DNA from: Terriglobia bacterium
GTDB lineage: Bacteria; Acidobacteriota; Terriglobia; Bryobacterales; Bryobacteraceae
Length of the DNA stretch: 39,210 nt
Reading direction: 5' to 3'
Assembly: GCA_020073145.1 (NCBI GenBank)
Contig: JAIQFS010000068.1
Location: forward strand, 1 to 39,210
The notes beneath the pieces are model-generated. The model saw nothing but the letters and a program-made list of their open reading frames with translations. It searched no databases and had not been told where the DNA came from. Each line of letters starts with the position of its first letter. Within the stretch, counting starts at the first letter, position 1. Positions 17,683 to 27,176 of the stretch are shown here, one piece after another. The position numbers and the translations under genes were made by a program.

Positions 17683-18459
17683 ATGCGCCGGATTCTGTGG
17701 ATGTTGCTGGCACTGGCCCTAGCGGCTTGGGCGGCAAATCTCAAGTTGTACTTGAAGGACGGGACCTTTCAGCTCGTCCGCGAGTACCAGGTCGAGAGCG
17801 ACCGGGTGCGGTTCTATAGCGTCGAGCGCAGCCAGTGGGAGGAGATTCCCCTCGACTTGATCGACCTCAAGCGGACCGAAACCGAAGCCTCCACCCGCCA
17901 GGCCGAGTTGGACAAAGAAACCAAGATGGCCGCCGAAGAAGAACGCGTGGAGCGGCAGACCAAACGAGACATCAGCCGCATCCCGCAAGACCCCGGCGTC
18001 TATTGGATCGAAGGCACCGAGACCAAGGTCCTGAAACAGGCCGAATCCACGGTTCACACCAACAAGGGGCGCTCGGTGCTCAAGCGGCTCGCACCCATCC
18101 CCATCGTTCCCGGAAAAGGCACACTGGAATTAGCCGGCGCCCACTCGGCGAGCGTATTCACCAACCAGGAACAGGAGTTCTACATCCAGCTCTCGGAGGT
18201 CGAGCGGTTTGGGATTGCCCGGATCAAACCCAAAGGCAGCCTCCGGATCGTTGAGGACATCACCTTCATGCCGGTGACCAACGAAGTGGAGGAGGAACCG
18301 GAGATGGTTGATATCTTCCAGCAGCAGCTGACTCCCAACGGCCTCTATAAGATCTGGCCCAAGGCGCCGCTGGCTGCCGGCGAGTATGCGGTGATCCAGT
18401 ACACCGCGGGCAAGCTGAACATGCAGATCTGGGATTTCGCCGTGAAGCCGACGAAATGA
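17683..18459 (+). CDS. Secreted protein of unknown function
   Basis: The 258-residue protein begins with a signal peptide (MRRILWMLLALALAAWAAN). The mature part starts LKLYLKDGTFQLVREYQVES, a short beta segment seen in many acidobacterial secreted proteins, followed by a charged helix (about 65-100; ETKMAAEEERVERQTKRD) and a C-terminal beta-rich domain. I do not recognise a function. It is divergent from the tolC-like gene and convergent with the TPR lipoprotein (22-nt gap). Its start ATG immediately precedes the signal peptide. Confidence 0.85.
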   Translation: MRRILWMLLALALAAWAANLKLYLKDGTFQLVREYQVESDRVRFYSVERSQWEEIPLDLIDLKRTETEASTRQAELDKETKMAAEEERVERQTKRDISRIPQDPGVYWIEGTETKVLKQAESTVHTNKGRSVLKRLAPIPIVPGKGTLELAGAHSASVFTNQEQEFYIQLSEVERFGIARIKPKGSLRIVEDITFMPVTNEVEEEPEMVDIFQQQLTPNGLYKIWPKAPLAAGEYAVIQYTAGKLNMQIWDFAVKPTK

Positions 18460-18481
18460 CCGCCACTCGGCGATACTAGTC

Positions 18482-20782
18482 CTATCCCAGGCGGCCCAGA
18501 GCTTCCTTGATTTTGGTCGCCAGGTCGGCGGAGGGCTTGGCGGCTAGAGCCGCTTTCAGCTCCTTCATCGCCATGTCCTTGCTGCCCGATTCGAGCAGCG
18601 CCAGCCCATGATGGAACCGGAAGGTGGGGTTGGCCGGATAGTGCTGGGCCAGCCCACCAAACACCTGCAGGGCGCTGGCGTACTTCTTCTGTTTGAGATA
18701 AACGAATCCGAGCGTGTCCGTCAGGTTGGGCTGCTGTGGAACCTTCTGCGAGGCCTCGGTGATGAGCCGCAAGGCCTCATCCAAGTTGGTTCCGGCGTCG
18801 GCTTCCAGATAGGCGAGATTATTTAAAGCCTCGATATTGGCAGCGTCTAACTTCAGCGCAGCCAGATAGCTCTGTTTGGCGACATCGAACCGCCCCATCC
18901 GGTCCGCGGTCTCTGCCACCAGCAGCAGGGGCTGGGCGCTCTGGGGCGCCAGGTCGCGGGCCTTCTGGAAGCTGGCCATGGCGGGCTCCAAATCGCCCTT
19001 CGCCGCCTGGAGCTTCCCTAAACTCAGCTGGGCCTGGACGTTCTCCGGATGAGCCGCCACGATTTGTTCCAGGGTCGTTCGCGAAGACTCAGCGTGGCCG
19101 GTGAGCGCATAGGTATTGGCCAACAGGAACTGGACCGACGTTCGACCCGGGGCCTTCGCCAGGTCTGCGCCGAGCAGCCGAACCGCTTCGTCACCCCGCT
19201 TTTGCATCAAAAGGGCGTCCACTAATCCCGTCAGCGGCCGAAGATTTGGCTGTCCGGCAGTGTACTGAGACCGCAGGATCTTCTCGCCTTCGGCAGCCTG
19301 GTTCTGACGCAGCTTGAGAAATGCGAGCTCGACTTCCACCTCGGAATTGCCGGGCAATCGATTGTGCAAGGTGGTCAATACTGTCTCGGCCTCCGCCATT
19401 CTCTTCAGACCCTGCAACGCCAGGGCACGCAGCATTTGGGCGCGGAAGTTGTTGGGAGCGTCGGCGAGGATTTGTTCGGTCAGGCGCTGGGCCTCATCAT
19501 AGTTCTTGAGATCCAACGCATAGCTTGCCAGGGCGATCTTCGGCTCTGGATATGACGGACTGAGTTTGAGGGCCTCCTGCCACTTGACGCTGGCCTCCTT
19601 CGCCTGTCCTTTCAGAAGGAGCGCACGCCCGAGATGAAACTTCACCACTGGGTTGTCTTTCTGCTCTTGTTCCAGGGCCTGGAACGCCGCGACGGCGGGG
19701 TCGGCCTTCTTCTGGTCCAGCAAAAGCAATGCCCGCGCCATGCGCAGTTCCGTATCTTTGGGGTTGGCCTGCAAAGATTGATTCAGTTGCGCCATGGCGG
19801 GATCCGAGCGTCCTAATGCGACCAAGGCGCCGGTCTCGCGCTTCTCATACACCAGCTTTTCATTCCCTGTGGCAGCTTGGGCACCGGCCTGGTAATACTT
19901 CAGCGCTTGTTCTCGGTCTCCAGCCTGATTGTAGAAGTCGCCAACTTGCAGGTTCGCCAGGGGAAAGGACTTCGGATCGTCGAGGAGGCTGGCGACCAGA
20001 GCCTTCATTTCCGGCTCTTTGCCCGCGCGACGGTAGTGTTGCGCGAGCTCTAGCACGTAAATTGCCTGCTTGGGATTGGCATCGACTTTCGACTTGAGGA
20101 TGTTCTCGGCATCCACAGGACGCTTCACACTCGTGTAATAGCGGTACAGGAAGTCGTAGGCTCCGCCGGCATCCTTTCGCTTTTGGATCAAGTCGAGCAG
20201 CAACTTCTCGCCTTCCCCCGCGCTCCCGGGATCTTGAAAGAGAACCCCCGCCAGGCTGAGGGTCAGTTCGGTGTCCAGGGGTTTGGCCTGGAGCGCTTTC
20301 CGAAAATAGCCGATCGCAGCATCACGCTGATTGTCGTTGAGCGTGATGTACGCTTTGAGGCGCAGGCCGTCGTAGGATTTCGCGTCGTGAGCCAGAAACT
20401 GCGCCGCCAGTTTGTTCAACTCGTCGTAAAGGTTCTTGGGGTGGCGCCGGTCGGAGAGGTAGCCCGCTAGTGCCAGATCGGCAAGCTTCTGCTTGGCCTC
20501 CAGATTCTGCGGCGCCAGTTCCACCGCACGGGACCAAGCAGCATAGGCCTGGGGTGCGTTGCCTTTCTGCAGCAACACTTGACCCAGGCCGAAGTACGCG
20601 TCGGCAAAATTGGCGTCTTTTTGAATTGCCTTGCGAAAGTCGATCGAGGCCTCATCCAGTTTGTGAGCTTTGAAGGCTTGATTGCCTTGCTCCACTAGGC
20701 GGGCGGGAGATTTGCCGCAACTAACCGCAAGCAAGATGAAGACGGATCCGACGAGAATCGATACACGAACACGCCAGCGCAT
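18482..20782 (-). CDS. TPR-repeat lipoprotein (PrsT-like)
   Basis: The 766-residue protein has a lipoprotein signal with the lipobox LAVSC (Cys22), then tandem tetratricopeptide repeats nearly to the end, for example ANFADAYFGLGQVLLQKGNA, YPEPKIALASYALDLKNYDE and ANIEALNNLAYLEADAGTN. The architecture resembles the PrsT TPR lipoproteins linked to PEP-CTERM/exosortase systems, though no exosortase gene is in the window. It would be anchored in the outer or inner membrane facing the periplasm and act as a protein scaffold. Its partner is unknown. Confidence 0.88.
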   Translation of the reverse strand: MRWRVRVSILVGSVFILLAVSCGKSPARLVEQGNQAFKAHKLDEASIDFRKAIQKDANFADAYFGLGQVLLQKGNAPQAYAAWSRAVELAPQNLEAKQKLADLALAGYLSDRRHPKNLYDELNKLAAQFLAHDAKSYDGLRLKAYITLNDNQRDAAIGYFRKALQAKPLDTELTLSLAGVLFQDPGSAGEGEKLLLDLIQKRKDAGGAYDFLYRYYTSVKRPVDAENILKSKVDANPKQAIYVLELAQHYRRAGKEPEMKALVASLLDDPKSFPLANLQVGDFYNQAGDREQALKYYQAGAQAATGNEKLVYEKRETGALVALGRSDPAMAQLNQSLQANPKDTELRMARALLLLDQKKADPAVAAFQALEQEQKDNPVVKFHLGRALLLKGQAKEASVKWQEALKLSPSYPEPKIALASYALDLKNYDEAQRLTEQILADAPNNFRAQMLRALALQGLKRMAEAETVLTTLHNRLPGNSEVEVELAFLKLRQNQAAEGEKILRSQYTAGQPNLRPLTGLVDALLMQKRGDEAVRLLGADLAKAPGRTSVQFLLANTYALTGHAESSRTTLEQIVAAHPENVQAQLSLGKLQAAKGDLEPAMASFQKARDLAPQSAQPLLLVAETADRMGRFDVAKQSYLAALKLDAANIEALNNLAYLEADAGTNLDEALRLITEASQKVPQQPNLTDTLGFVYLKQKKYASALQVFGGLAQHYPANPTFRFHHGLALLESGSKDMAMKELKAALAAKPSADLATKIKEALGRLG

Positions 20783-20916
20783 AGCAGGATCTTATCGCAG
20801 GTCGGTTCAGGACCATAGTCCTAGAGGCTCTGGTACCGGCTGGAGAGGCGGTTTCCATAGACCTACTGGGGCCTTCATAATCCACTCATAGCACATAAGT
20901 TATAAGCAAAATGCGC

Positions 20917-21819
20917 TTACTCGGAGGCCCGGGAGTGAGGCGTCTGCACGCCGGAGAGACGGGCCAACACCGCAAAGATCACCGCGAAATCCTTCTCGGC
21001 GAGGCCCAAGCCCCGTGCGGCCGTCAGAAACTCGTTGGTGGCAGAGGTGGTGGGCAGGGGAACGTTGACCTGACGCCCTAATTCCAACGCCAGGAGCATG
21101 TCTTTCTGCATCATATTGACGTTGAACCAAGCCTCGTCGGGCATTTGGAGCACGAAGGGGCCACGGTACTGCACCATGGGCGAACCAATCACGCTGTGAG
21201 TGAGGACGTCCACCGCGGTTTCGCGTTCGATGCCACTCTTCTCCGCCAGCAGAACTCCCTCCGAAAAGGCGAGCATCTGGACGGCCAGGCTGAGGTTGGT
21301 GGCAATTTTCATGACCAGCGCCAGGCCATTGTCGCCCACGTGCGTAACTTTGGGACCGAGATCGAGCATCAGCGGCTTAATGCGTTCGAAGGTTTCCGCC
21401 CGTCCGCCTACCATGACCGACAGTTTGCCCTGCTCCAGCGTGATCACGCTGCCCGAGACTGGCGCGTCCATCATATCGCCGCCTTGTTCGCGCACCTTGG
21501 CGGCGAGGGCGCGACTGACCGCTGGACTGACGGTGCTCATGTCAACGTAGACCTTGCCGGCGCTGATTCCCGCCAGCACGCCGTTCGGCCCGGCGGCGAC
21601 GTCTTCGACAGCCGCGGAATTGGTCAGCATGGAGAGAGTAACCTCTGAAGCTTCGCAAACCGCGCGGGGTGAATCCGCCCATCGCATGCCCCGATCGATC
21701 AGCCACTGCGCTTTCGACCGGGTGCGGTTGTACCCCGTGACCGTATGTCCCTTATCGAGCAACCGGCTCACCATGCGGCCGCCCATTACGCCTAACCCGA
21801 TGTATCCGAGGTTTGCCAT
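20917..21819 (-). CDS. NAD(P)-dependent beta-hydroxyacid dehydrogenase (3-hydroxyisobutyrate dehydrogenase family)
   Basis: This 300-residue protein has the dinucleotide motif GLGVMG at 8-13, the substrate-binding DAPVSGS at 118-124 and the catalytic Lys171 in LVMKIATNL. These define the HIBADH/tartronate-semialdehyde-reductase group, which oxidises or reduces short beta-hydroxyacids. The exact substrate is not set by these motifs. It lies 42 nt downstream of the ASCH gene and on the same strand as pckG, so the three may be co-transcribed. Confidence 0.92.
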   Translation of the reverse strand: MANLGYIGLGVMGGRMVSRLLDKGHTVTGYNRTRSKAQWLIDRGMRWADSPRAVCEASEVTLSMLTNSAAVEDVAAGPNGVLAGISAGKVYVDMSTVSPAVSRALAAKVREQGGDMMDAPVSGSVITLEQGKLSVMVGGRAETFERIKPLMLDLGPKVTHVGDNGLALVMKIATNLSLAVQMLAFSEGVLLAEKSGIERETAVDVLTHSVIGSPMVQYRGPFVLQMPDEAWFNVNMMQKDMLLALELGRQVNVPLPTTSATNEFLTAARGLGLAEKDFAVIFAVLARLSGVQTPHSRASE

Positions 21820-21861
21820 CCCTGATAGTCTAGCCGGAATCGTACTGCGAAAGAGGATTGA

Positions 21862-22281
21862 TTACTCCGCACGCGAATCGCGGCGGCGCTTTGAGCGCGC
21901 GGCCGCGACCGCTTCCGCGACGAGCGCCCGCATCCCGGCTTTCGGTCCGTCGGCGGTGTCCGCTTTTCTGGGAACAGGCTTGGGCTGCGCCGGGCGCCGG
22001 AACCGGGAACGCACGTAGTGGAACCGAACCAGGTAGATCTTCTCGCCTTTCCCGTGCTTGGCGACCTTGAGCAAGTCGACGACGCCCAAGAACCCCGATT
22101 CTCTGGCGAGTTGGGGCGTGATATCGGGAAGACCGATCGGCCGGATCGAATCCACCTCGATTTGCCCGTCCTCCATCGGATACCGGGAGCCCACTTTGAC
22201 ACGGGGACGAGTCCAGATTCGGACGCTGCACGTGATTTCTCCGCGCCGCACTCCCTCGCGTAAACGCTTGGTGAAGACCAT
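21862..22281 (-). CDS. ASCH-domain protein
   Basis: The 139-residue protein begins MVFTKRLREGVRRGEITCSV, followed by RPRVKVGSRYPMEDGQIEVD, the pattern of an ASCH/PUA-like fold in which a small barrel binds RNA or nucleotides. The C-terminal 35 residues are basic and low in complexity. The function is unknown; some ASCH proteins hydrolyse modified nucleosides. It sits 71 nt after pckG and 42 nt before the dehydrogenase, all on one strand. Confidence 0.75.
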   Translation of the reverse strand: MVFTKRLREGVRRGEITCSVRIWTRPRVKVGSRYPMEDGQIEVDSIRPIGLPDITPQLARESGFLGVVDLLKVAKHGKGEKIYLVRFHYVRSRFRRPAQPKPVPRKADTADGPKAGMRALVAEAVAAARSKRRRDSRAE

Positions 22282-22352
22282 GAAAAGAGTCTATACCCGG
22301 GCGAAATCGACGGCAGCTACGGGGCTTCGACACCGCCCGCCCGCGGCTTCGC

Positions 22353-24269
22353 TCAGAGCAGCTCTTCCAGGTCGTTCCGGGACGGCGTAGCCGGGTGTAT
22401 GGGCGCATGCACCGGCTCACGGCCGGTTCCCAACCGGCAGATCAACAGCTCGCGTTCGTAAACCATCTCGGCGGGCAGATGATCGTGGAGCATTAGGAAC
22501 AGCTCCTCATGCGCCATTACTTCGCTGCGCCAGGCCACCCGGTCGAATTCCTGCAATTGCTCGAAAGTCTGCCGCGGAAGCGATTCCAGGCCTTGCCACT
22601 CGAGATCCTCATAGCACGGCATCCAGCCGATGGGCGTCTCCTGACCCAGGGCGCGCCCGTGGGAACGGTCGACGATCCACTTCAGCACGCGCATGTTTTC
22701 GGCGAATCCAGGCCACAGGAACTTGCCGTCCCCGTTTTTGCGGAACCAGTTCACGTGAAAAATGCGCGGGGTCTCGCTGAGGCCGTGCTGCATTGAGATC
22801 CAGTGCCGGAAGTAGTCCCCCATGTGATAGCCGCAGAACGGCAGCATGGCCATGGGGTCGCGCCGCACCTTGCCGACCGTGCCCACGGCCGCAGCCGTCA
22901 TCTCCGAGCCCATGGTGGCTCCGACGTATACGCCCGAGGTCCAGTTGAAGGCCTGATAGACCAACGGGATGTTGGTAGCGCGGCGGCCACCGAAGATGAA
23001 GGCGCTGATGGGCACGCCGTGCGGATCTTCCCACGCCGGATCAATGGTGGGGCACTGGGACGCCGGCGCCGTGAACCGCGAGTTGGGGTGCGCCGCCTTG
23101 GCTCCGGTCTCTTTGCCGATCTGCGGCGTCCAGCGGTTTCCCTGCCAATCCAGGCATTCGGCCGGGGGTTCGTCCGTCATTCCCTCCCACCACACACCGC
23201 CTTCCGGGGTCAGCGCCGTGTTGGTGAAGATGGTGTTCTTGGACAGCATGGCCATGGCGTTGCGATTGGTCTTCAAGGAGGTGCCGGGCGCCACGCCAAA
23301 CAGCCCAGCTTCCGGATTAATCGCCCGCAGCCGGCCGTGCGCGTCGGGCCGGATCCACGCGATGTCGTCTCCCACGGTCCAGACTTTCCAGCCAGCGAAC
23401 GCCGGCGGAGGGATCAGCATTGAGAAGTTCGTCTTGCCGCAGGCGCTCGGAAACGCCCCGGCGACGTAGGTCTTTTCCCCGCTTGGATCTTCCACGCCAA
23501 GAATCAGCATGTGCTCCGCCATCCAGCCCTCGTCCCGCGCCATATTCGACGCAATCCGCAAGGCGAAGCATTTCTTACCGAGCAGCGCATTCCCGCCGTA
23601 GCCGGAGCCGTAGGACCAGATCTGCCGCGTTTCCGGGAAGTGAACGATGTATTTCTCGTTGTTGCACGGCCAAGGCACATCCTTCTGCCCCGGAGCAAGC
23701 GGCGACCCCACGCTATGCACGCAGGGCACCACCCGTTTGTTGTCCTTATCGATTTCCTGGAAGACCGGCAAGCCAATGCGCGCCATGATGCGCATGTTGA
23801 CCACCACGTACGGGGAATCGGTAAGTTGCACCCCAATCTGCGACATGGCCCCGCCAACCGGCCCCATGCTGAACGCCAGAACGTACATGGTCCGGCCGCG
23901 CATGGCTCCGCTGAATAGCTCCTTCAGCTTGCGGCGCATCTCGAAAGGATTCACCCAATTATTCGTCGGGCCGGCGTTTTCCTTGGAGAGCGAGCAGATG
24001 AAGGTTCGGTCCTCCACCCGGGCGACATCATTGGCGTCCGACCGGGCGTAATAGCAGCCCGGCCAAAGTTCCTGATTCAGCCTGACGAACGTGCCGCTCT
24101 CCACCATTTCAGCGCATAGCGTGTCGTTTTCCTGCTGCGAGCCATCCACCCAGTGGATGTGCGCAGGCTTGGTCAGCTCCGCGATCTTCGCGACCCAGCG
24201 CAGCAGGTGCTTGTTCTCGCTCAGGGGCGTCGAAGGCTCGCGTGTAGATTGGAGGTTGGCGATCGTCAT
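22353..24269 (-). CDS. pckG: Phosphoenolpyruvate carboxykinase (GTP)
   Basis: Using the ATG at 24269 the enzyme has 638 residues, close to the usual 600-620 for the GTP-dependent type. The P-loop is [14 protein letters not shown] with the reactive Cys near residue 277. Other hallmarks are [51 protein letters not shown] and [11 protein letters not shown]. It converts oxaloacetate and GTP to PEP, CO2 and GDP for gluconeogenesis. The open frame extends 50 residues upstream but those are not family sequence. In this window it could serve the oxaloacetate made by LigK-type aldolases. Confidence 0.95.
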   Translation of the reverse strand: MTIANLQSTREPSTPLSENKHLLRWVAKIAELTKPAHIHWVDGSQQENDTLCAEMVESGTFVRLNQELWPGCYYARSDANDVARVEDRTFICSLSKENAGPTNNWVNPFEMRRKLKELFSGAMRGRTMYVLAFSMGPVGGAMSQIGVQLTDSPYVVVNMRIMARIGLPVFQEIDKDNKRVVPCVHSVGSPLAPGQKDVPWPCNNEKYIVHFPETRQIWSYGSGYGGNALLGKKCFALRIASNMARDEGWMAEHMLILGVEDPSGEKTYVAGAFPSACGKTNFSMLIPPPAFAGWKVWTVGDDIAWIRPDAHGRLRAINPEAGLFGVAPGTSLKTNRNAMAMLSKNTIFTNTALTPEGGVWWEGMTDEPPAECLDWQGNRWTPQIGKETGAKAAHPNSRFTAPASQCPTIDPAWEDPHGVPISAFIFGGRRATNIPLVYQAFNWTSGVYVGATMGSEMTAAAVGTVGKVRRDPMAMLPFCGYHMGDYFRHWISMQHGLSETPRIFHVNWFRKNGDGKFLWPGFAENMRVLKWIVDRSHGRALGQETPIGWMPCYEDLEWQGLESLPRQTFEQLQEFDRVAWRSEVMAHEELFLMLHDHLPAEMVYERELLICRLGTGREPVHAPIHPATPSRNDLEELL

Positions 24270-24619
24270 GGGGTTCGTGTGTTGTGCGGTTTCAGGGAAA
24301 TTTCCGGCCGGACGTTGCCAGAAAACCGGACCGGAGGTGAAGGATGCCGTGGAAGTCCGGCCTGACGAAGCGGTATTCCGGGCCGACGCAAGCGGCCGAG
24401 GGAACTCAGCGCCTGGCACAGGAAATGTTGTTGGCGTCCTGTCGTACTCGTATCCTGATAAGTGCCCGATTGGCCCAAATCAGTGATTCTATCATCCCCT
24501 CCGGTCCCCCTGCAGAAACCGGCTCCGTCGCCTGCTGGCCGGAATGCGGAACCCGGTCGTTCGTGAACAACCCAGCGGCGCCCCGGTGAGGGCCGCGTCC
24601 GGCACCTGCGAGCGAGCGC
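24270..24619. other. Intergenic stretch upstream of pckG
   Basis: No gene is supported here. It should hold the pckG promoter (minus strand), but I see no clear -35/-10 pair. The far end borders the C-terminal scrap of a TonB receptor. Confidence 0.4.
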
Positions 24620-24921
24620 TCAGAAAGAGAAGCGCGCACTCACCTGAAGCTGCCGGCCGGGAGTGGACGATTCCGTGATGGTCCCGAACTGAGCCGCACC
24701 GCGCTGGTTTCTGCACTCAGCGCCCGCATCCGGGCGCCCGGGACTGCGTTGGTGCCCGGGTCGCAGATCAGTCCGGCGATCGCCGCTAAATTGGTCTGGG
24801 CGTGGGCCAATAAGACGCCCGCGAGGAACCATAAGATCACCCGGATCTTCGACCTGCGGATCGTATGAAGGTGCGGTTGGCGCGCGGTGCTTGAATGGGT
24901 GATCGCCGGTTTGGGCGGCAT
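24620..24921 (-). pseudogene. TonB-dependent receptor remnant: both ends kept, middle lost
   Basis: From 24921 the frame gives a signal peptide (RVILWFLAGVLLAHAQ) and the start of a carboxypeptidase-like regulatory domain (TNLAAIAGLICDPGTNAVPG). A different frame ends at 24620 with QFGTITESSTPGRQLQVSAR and FSF, the usual last strand and terminal aromatic of an outer-membrane TonB receptor. In Acidobacteriota such proteins have about 1000 residues, so nearly the whole plug and barrel are missing. The junction lies near 24700-24715. It is inactive. The family identification rests on the two short ends. Confidence 0.65.
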
Positions 24922-24985
24922 GTAGCAGCTCAGTATTTACCCAGCCGCCTCTTGCGGTTTTAAGGCTGAAAACCCGCCGGCCAAC

Positions 24986-25124
24986 TCAACGCTTCGTCTG
25001 TAACTGATGATATCCGTGCTGCTTGCGGGCTTCGGTAAGGGTCTTGCCTTCCTGAACGGCGCGGCGGATGCGGTCTTCTACGGCGTCGATCTCTTCGGCG
25101 ATTCGGAGCACCTCGTCTTCGTGA
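24986..25124. repeat. 139-bp perfect direct repeat, copy B
   Basis: Identical base for base to 26645-26783. It encodes, on the minus strand, the last 45 codons and the stop of a LigK-like aldolase. The flanking bases differ on both sides. The two copies are 1659 bp apart and bracket the GT87-like gene. Confidence 0.95.
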
Positions 25125-25180
25125 TGCACTCGGTCCTTGCCGGTCCGCATGGAATAGCTGCGGCTATAGATGGGGTAACC
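24986..25180 (-). pseudogene. LigK/RraA-family aldolase fragment (C-terminal part, internal deletion)
   Basis: On the minus strand the frame reads GYPIYSRSYSMRTGKDRVH, then jumps to HEDEVLRIAEEIDAVEDRIR and ends HQLQTKR. Family members have roughly 35-40 more residues between GKDRV and the closing helix. The N-terminal 125 residues are absent. The GYPIYS codons differ from those in the copy at 26645-27158 although the following 139 bp are identical. It cannot encode an active aldolase. Confidence 0.7.
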
Positions 25181-25290
25181 GTATTAGCGCAGACGAGTAC
25201 TGGAACACGAGATCCAGTTGCTCGAAGGTTGCTGGATGCCAATCGATAGCCCGGTTGCAGAACTGACGGAATTTCGTGGATTTACAGAGC

Positions 25291-26394
25291 CTACGAGGCG
25301 CCTGAGCCGGGGCGTGCGGACTGCCGCCCCAGAACGCCGCGCATCGAGGCCATGCAGGCAAGCATAAGAGCCGTCAACAATCCCGCGCTTCCAAGAAGCG
25401 GGATCGGCTTCGGCATAGCGACGGCGGAGAACACCGTCGCCGCCGCGAGTGCGCTGGCGAATAATCGAAACCGGGACGGTGACCACAAAGATAGCCCGAT
25501 CCAGAGCGACAGCAGCAGCAGGGAGGGATCGTAGTACAGGACATGCGGCGCGATAGCTAATGACGCCGCAGGAACCACTACAAATAACTCATGCAGGCCA
25601 CGCTGCCGAACCGCAAAGAGTGAGAGCCCTGCAACGCCTCCGGCGACCACGTACATGATCGGACCAACACCGATATGGAGATTTGCCCAAAGGCCTGAGA
25701 TACCGTACTGATACAGCGGTTCCGGTGTTGCGGGGGAGAGACGCCCGCCTGCGAGAAGGCGGCCATAGCTGGCTAAGCCGCCCACACCAACTAACGAAAT
25801 GGAAATGACTACCGCTGCCATGGCGGTCGCGATCAATCCGGCCAGCATCTTCCACCTGCGCTGAACGATGAGCGCCGCAGGCCATAGCAGGAAGAGATGA
25901 AATTTAACTACTCCGAGGCCCAAAGCTAATCCCGCCAATACCGGGCGTTCGCTTCGCGAAAACGCGAATGCGGCGACAACGGCTGCCAGCATTACCGCGG
26001 AGTCCTGGGCGTGGCTGATCCCAAGCAACATCGGAGGGAAGAAACACGAGAGCGCCGCAGCCCACCCTATCCAGTCCTGCGCCCACCACAGGCAACCGCC
26101 AAACACCAGCAGTTGCACCCCGACCCAGAGCCAGAACGCAACCGGAAAGGAAAGGTAAGTGAACGGGAGGATCAGCAGAGCATACGCCGGAGGGCGAACG
26201 AAAGGCTGCTCCAACGGTGAATTCAACTGTTCGCGATACAATTCGGCTAAGCCACTAACGCGTAAGGCGTGCCCACCGCTGTAGAAGCTGGCAAAGTCGT
26301 TTTGCTCAGGATGGACGAAACAATAGCGGGCCGCGACCGTCGTGACCAGCGCAGCGGCGGTGAAGGAAGCCAGCAGCATGCCAAGCGGCCTCAT
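25291..26394 (-). CDS. GT87/DUF2029-like membrane glycosyltransferase
   Basis: The 367-residue protein has about nine to ten hydrophobic segments. Near the N-terminus it has NDFASFYSGGHALR, the acidic first-loop motif of GT87/DUF2029 polyprenyl-phosphate-sugar-dependent mannosyltransferases, followed by QPFVRPPAYALLILPF. It would transfer a sugar on the outer face of the inner membrane. The acceptor is unknown. It has an ATG start with GAGCGGGAT just upstream. It lies between the two 139-bp repeats and appears intrusive in the aromatic-catabolism cluster. Confidence 0.82.
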   Translation of the reverse strand: MRPLGMLLASFTAAALVTTVAARYCFVHPEQNDFASFYSGGHALRVSGLAELYREQLNSPLEQPFVRPPAYALLILPFTYLSFPVAFWLWVGVQLLVFGGCLWWAQDWIGWAAALSCFFPPMLLGISHAQDSAVMLAAVVAAFAFSRSERPVLAGLALGLGVVKFHLFLLWPAALIVQRRWKMLAGLIATAMAAVVISISLVGVGGLASYGRLLAGGRLSPATPEPLYQYGISGLWANLHIGVGPIMYVVAGGVAGLSLFAVRQRGLHELFVVVPAASLAIAPHVLYYDPSLLLLSLWIGLSLWSPSRFRLFASALAAATVFSAVAMPKPIPLLGSAGLLTALMLACMASMRGVLGRQSARPGSGAS

Positions 26395-26644
26395 ATCCCG
26401 CTCAGATTAGCTCGCAATCGGTCTGCCTCTCCGGTCGAACCCCGAAGTCTGTCGGCCCTAGTGATGTGCGTCACAGGTTTTGAACAGGGGCCACACCTTA
26501 CGCGACGCAACGGACCGTTTCGAGGATTTCGTGGGAAGATGCCGTGCAGACGCATGCTCATCGCCTTCCATGGTATTCGATGTCTTTCGACACGGCGCGG
26601 TGTTCCATCCTGAGAAGAAGTCCCCCGCCCCGCTCTGTTCGGCT

Positions 26645-26783
26645 TCAACGCTTCGTCTGTAACTGATGATATCCGTGCTGCTTGCGGGCTTCGGTAAGGG
26701 TCTTGCCTTCCTGAACGGCGCGGCGGATGCGGTCTTCTACGGCGTCGATCTCTTCGGCGATTCGGAGCACCTCGTCTTCGTGA
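26645..26783. repeat. 139-bp perfect direct repeat, copy A
   Basis: Second copy of the repeat at 24986-25124. Here it is joined on the minus strand directly to the N-terminal part of the LigK-like gene. The join is at the same base as in copy B although the preceding sequence is different. Confidence 0.95.
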
Positions 26784-27158
26784 GTAGATGGGGTAGCCGA
26801 GTTCGAGCGAAAGCGCGGTATCGCGGCAAGCGCCGTCGATCACGGTGCCGGCCACGCCGCGCTGGCGGGCTACCCAGGTGAGAATGTCGCCCCACACCGT
26901 GGCGTTCTCGCGGCCGCCGTTGTCGAGCACCACCACGCCCCCCGGGGGCACATCGTCGATGTAATCGCCCACCGTGCCGGGCGGCTTGCCGGCCGGTCCG
27001 TACAGGATGGTGAACGCGCGGCCCGTCAGGCGAAAGCGGGAATCGAGCGGCTTGATCCCCAGACACTGGCCGGCGATGCCCAGCCGGTCCATGGCATCGC
27101 TGAGCGCGGTGGTGTCCAGCTTGGACGCCCGGTGGAGGTTTTGATCTTCGTTTGCCAT
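26645..27158 (-). pseudogene. LigK-like 4-carboxy-4-hydroxy-2-oxoadipate aldolase, internal deletion and frameshift
   Basis: The N-terminal 120 residues are a good RraA/LigK-type aldolase (KLDTTALSDAMDRLGIAGQC, PPGGVVVLDNGGRENATVWG, GVAGTVIDGACRDTALSLEL with the Arg-Asp pair). After GYPIYS the gene joins the last 45 codons (HEDEVLRIAEEID to QTKR) one base out of frame, and about 55 residues are missing. Intact homologues cleave 4-carboxy-4-hydroxy-2-oxoadipate to pyruvate and oxaloacetate. It starts 18 nt after the intact RraA gene and was the last gene of the cluster. If the sequence is correct it is inactive. Confidence 0.75.
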
Positions 27159-27176
27159 GTTGATTTGTGCCGGCCT

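Noticed and set aside
24415-24440. Possible sigma-54 promoter starting TGGCAC
   Set aside because: No TTGC at the required spacing; the nearest TTG is too far.
26391-27158. 255-residue frame taken as a complete aldolase
   Set aside because: Family similarity stops after GYPIYS; the following Arg-rich stretch is the aldolase 3' end read one base out of frame.
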